Assembly (NCBI GenBank): GCA_031268115.1
Contig: JAIRXV010000252.1
Coordinates: 1-7,101 of the forward strand
DNA: 7,101 nucleotides
Direction: 5' to 3'
From: Bifidobacteriaceae bacterium
GTDB lineage: Bacteria; Actinomycetota; Actinomycetes; Actinomycetales; WQXJ01
Of the stretch, positions 5,666 to 7,101 are shown piece by piece. Position numbers and translations under genes: made by a program. Positions within the stretch are counted from its first letter, which is position 1, and each line of letters begins with the position of its first letter. The notes beneath the pieces are model-generated. The model was not told where the DNA came from. It saw only the letters and a list, made by a program, of their open reading frames with translations, and did no database searches.

Positions 5666-6568
5666 ATGAACTCACCACCAACCACCGTGGGCTGGCTCGG
5701 AACCGGCCGGATGGGCTCCGCGATGGCCGGAAGGCTACTCGCCGCGGGCACGCCAGTGACCGTGTGGAACCGAACCACAGCCAAGACCGCGCCCTTGATC
5801 GATCAAGGGGCGGGGCTTGCCGAATCGATCGGCGACCTCGCTGCCTGCGACGTTGTCTTCGTCATGGTGTCCACTCCCAAAGACTTGATACAGGTGGTCA
5901 GCGGACCACAAGGTCTGCTGCGCGCACCCCAAGTCCCCGCTTTCATAGTCGACTGCTCAACGGTCAATCCCGAAACCTCCGCGCAAGTCCGCGCGGCCGC
6001 CGGCGCGCGTGGCACCCAGTTTCTGGCCTGCCCAATCAGCGGCAACCCGCACGTGGTGGCCGATGGCGGAGCGGTGATCATGGCATCGGGTCCGCCACAA
6101 GCGTTCGACTCGGTTAAGCCACTGCTTGAGCAGATCGCCAAGGCAGCCATTTGGGTTGGAGAGGCCGAGCAGGCGCGACTCGTCAAGATCTGCCACAACC
6201 TCTATTTGGGGCTGCTGGTGCAATCCCTCAGCGAAGTCACCGTCCTGGCCGAAAAATCTGGGGTACCCCGAGCGGCCTTCCTCGATTTCCTGAACTCGAC
6301 CGTCCTGGCCTCGCCGTGGGTCCAAAACCGCACCCCGGATCTAGTGGCCCTCGATTGGACGCCAACGTTCACATCCGAATTGCTCCGCAAAGACTTCGAT
6401 CTCGGATTGGCGGCCGCTCGGACCGCGGAAGTACCCGTTCCGTTGGTAGCCCAGGTTCACCAACGCATTCAAGAGACAATAGCCAGGGGTCACCGCGACG
6501 ACGACTTCCTCTCGCTTTTCCTGGTCCAGGCCGAATCGGCCGGCATGGAAATCGAGGCCGCGAAGTGA
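5666..6568 (+). CDS. NAD(P)-dependent beta-hydroxyacid dehydrogenase (3-hydroxyisobutyrate dehydrogenase family)
   Basis: Cytoplasmic, 300 residues, normal for the family. Members interconvert hydroxyacids and semialdehydes, including 3-hydroxyisobutyrate, tartronate semialdehyde, glyoxylate/glycolate and succinic semialdehyde/gamma-hydroxybutyrate. The Rossmann nucleotide motif is GWLGTGRMGSAMAGRLLAAG (9-28). NRT at 35-37 after the second strand often marks NADP preference. DCSTVNPET (96-104) lies in the substrate region. Lys174 in LVKICHN is the expected catalytic lysine, with Asn178 beside it, and RKDFDLGLA (241-249) is the conserved C-terminal signature. The usual VSGG substrate loop is ISGN (124-127), seen in a distinct subgroup. 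Start: ATG 5666, with GGAGA at 5656-5660 five bases upstream; a TTG at 5654 is in frame but has no ribosome site. The stop overlaps the next gene's GTG by 4 nt, so the two are translationally coupled. An 18-bp palindrome lies in codons 43-48. Confidence 0.92.
   Translation: MNSPPTTVGWLGTGRMGSAMAGRLLAAGTPVTVWNRTTAKTAPLIDQGAGLAESIGDLAACDVVFVMVSTPKDLIQVVSGPQGLLRAPQVPAFIVDCSTVNPETSAQVRAAAGARGTQFLACPISGNPHVVADGGAVIMASGPPQAFDSVKPLLEQIAKAAIWVGEAEQARLVKICHNLYLGLLVQSLSEVTVLAEKSGVPRAAFLDFLNSTVLASPWVQNRTPDLVALDWTPTFTSELLRKDFDLGLAAARTAEVPVPLVAQVHQRIQETIARGHRDDDFLSLFLVQAESAGMEIEAAK
5792..5809. repeat. Perfect 18-bp palindrome inside the dehydrogenase gene
   Basis: CCCTTGATCGATCAAGGG is exactly self-complementary, centred between 5800 and 5801. 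It encodes Pro-Leu-Ile-Asp-Gln-Gly (codons 43-48). It overlaps the right end of a near-copy of the intergenic repeat core (5779-5797). It might be an intragenic operator or other protein-binding site, or a chance result of codon choice. Confidence 0.85.
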
Positions 6569-7101
6569 ATGGCGCACCCACACATGTCTTGGACGGTGTA
6601 GAGCGGGGCATATTCGTTGCCGGGAAATGGCGTCCAGCTTCAGACGGTCAGGGATTCTCGGTGGTCGATCCTTCCACGGCGGACACGATCGCAACCGTGG
6701 CGTCCGCATCCCCAGACGATGCCGTTGCCGCCGCCGATGCCGCCGCCGCCGCCCTGGGATCGTGGCGCCAGACGCCACCGCGGGACCGGTCCGAAGTGTT
6801 GCGCCGGGCCTTCGAGGCGATGACGGCGCGAAAAGAAGAAATCGCCACGCTGATCTCGCTGGAGAACGGCAAGGCCCTCCCCGATGCGCGGGCCGAAACC
6901 GCCTACGCGGCAGAGTTCTTCCGCTGGTTCGCGGAGGAAGCGGTGCGGCTCGACGGAGACCTGTACGTGGCGCCATCGGGCGCGTACCGCATCGTCGTGG
7001 AACGCGAGCCCATAGGTGTTGCCGCCCTGGTCACACCGTGGAACTATCCGGCCGCAATGGCGACCCGAAAGATTGCGCCGGCGCTGGCGGCGGGGTGCAC
7101 G
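6565..7101 (+). CDS. gabD: NAD(P)+-dependent succinate-semialdehyde dehydrogenase-like aldehyde dehydrogenase, 3' end cut off
   Basis: The frame is open for 179 codons to the last base, with no in-frame stop. It starts at GTG 6565, which overlaps the upstream TGA in a GTGA junction, and GAGG at 6554-6557 is seven bases upstream. Visible parts belong to the cofactor-binding half of an aldehyde dehydrogenase: VAGKW, VVDPSTADTIATV, SLENGKALPDARAE, YAAEFFRWFAEEA and REPIGV. VTPWNYPAAM contains the catalytic oxyanion-hole Asn, and TRKIAPALAAGCT follows. The ENGK/WFAEE/PWNYP/TRK-APALAAGCT combination is that of GabD; methylmalonate-semialdehyde dehydrogenase has PFNFP followed by PLWM instead. GabD oxidises succinic semialdehyde to succinate. 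The catalytic Cys and Glu lie beyond the window, so substrate choice is inferred. Coupling to the hydroxyacid dehydrogenase suggests that gene's product feeds this enzyme. The run of alanines around residues 54-64 is GCC-rich. Confidence 0.9.
   Translation, partial: MNGAPTHVLDGVERGIFVAGKWRPASDGQGFSVVDPSTADTIATVASASPDDAVAAADAAAAALGSWRQTPPRDRSEVLRRAFEAMTARKEEIATLISLENGKALPDARAETAYAAEFFRWFAEEAVRLDGDLYVAPSGAYRIVVEREPIGVAALVTPWNYPAAMATRKIAPALAAGCT

Noticed and set aside
6341..6976. 211-codon open frame on the minus strand
   Set aside because: It is antisense to the dehydrogenase and aldehyde dehydrogenase genes, Arg/Pro-rich and without recognisable motifs.

Overview
The window is ordinary chromosomal DNA of a high-GC actinobacterium. 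I infer this from the strong G/C preference in third codon positions, the actinobacterial-style Maf C-terminus, and an actinobacterial protein O-mannosyltransferase (GT39) gene divergent from rsmI, the arrangement known in Mycobacterium (Rv1002c/Rv1003). The genus cannot be named from the sequence alone. I found no RNA gene, IS element, CRISPR array, phage module or defence system.

Layout. (1) 1-464, plus strand: 3' part of a Maf nucleotide pyrophosphatase gene. (2) 497-1384, minus strand: rsmI, the 16S rRNA C1402 2'-O-methyltransferase, convergent with maf across 32 nt that hold a possible hairpin. (3) 1385-1534: divergent intergenic region with two copies of a 40-nt repeat. (4) 1535-3124, plus: membrane protein O-mannosyltransferase (pmt). 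(5) 3195-4052, plus: aldo/keto reductase with an intact catalytic tetrad. (6) 4053-4294: intergenic region with a second, different repeat pair and a small inverted repeat. (7) 4295-5542, plus: Nramp/MntH-type metal ion transporter. (8) 5543-5665: promoter region with a good -35/-10 pair and possible operator structure. (9) 5666-6568, plus: beta-hydroxyacid dehydrogenase (3-hydroxyisobutyrate dehydrogenase family). It overlaps by 4 nt a GTG-started GabD-like succinate-semialdehyde dehydrogenase gene that runs off the window end (6565-7101).

How the genes work together. Only the last two form a convincing operon: an alcohol-oxidising or aldehyde-reducing dehydrogenase coupled to an aldehyde dehydrogenase. 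This would suit gamma-hydroxybutyrate to succinic semialdehyde to succinate, although the substrates are inferred. The other genes are independent: nucleotide house-cleaning, rRNA modification, protein mannosylation, a redox enzyme and metal uptake.

The least explained part is the non-coding DNA. Two intergenic regions carry unrelated-looking but similarly spaced repeat pairs (periods 68 and 71 nt). A 19-nt core of the second pair recurs with one mismatch inside the dehydrogenase gene, directly next to a perfect 18-bp palindrome. I see no evidence of a new multi-gene system.
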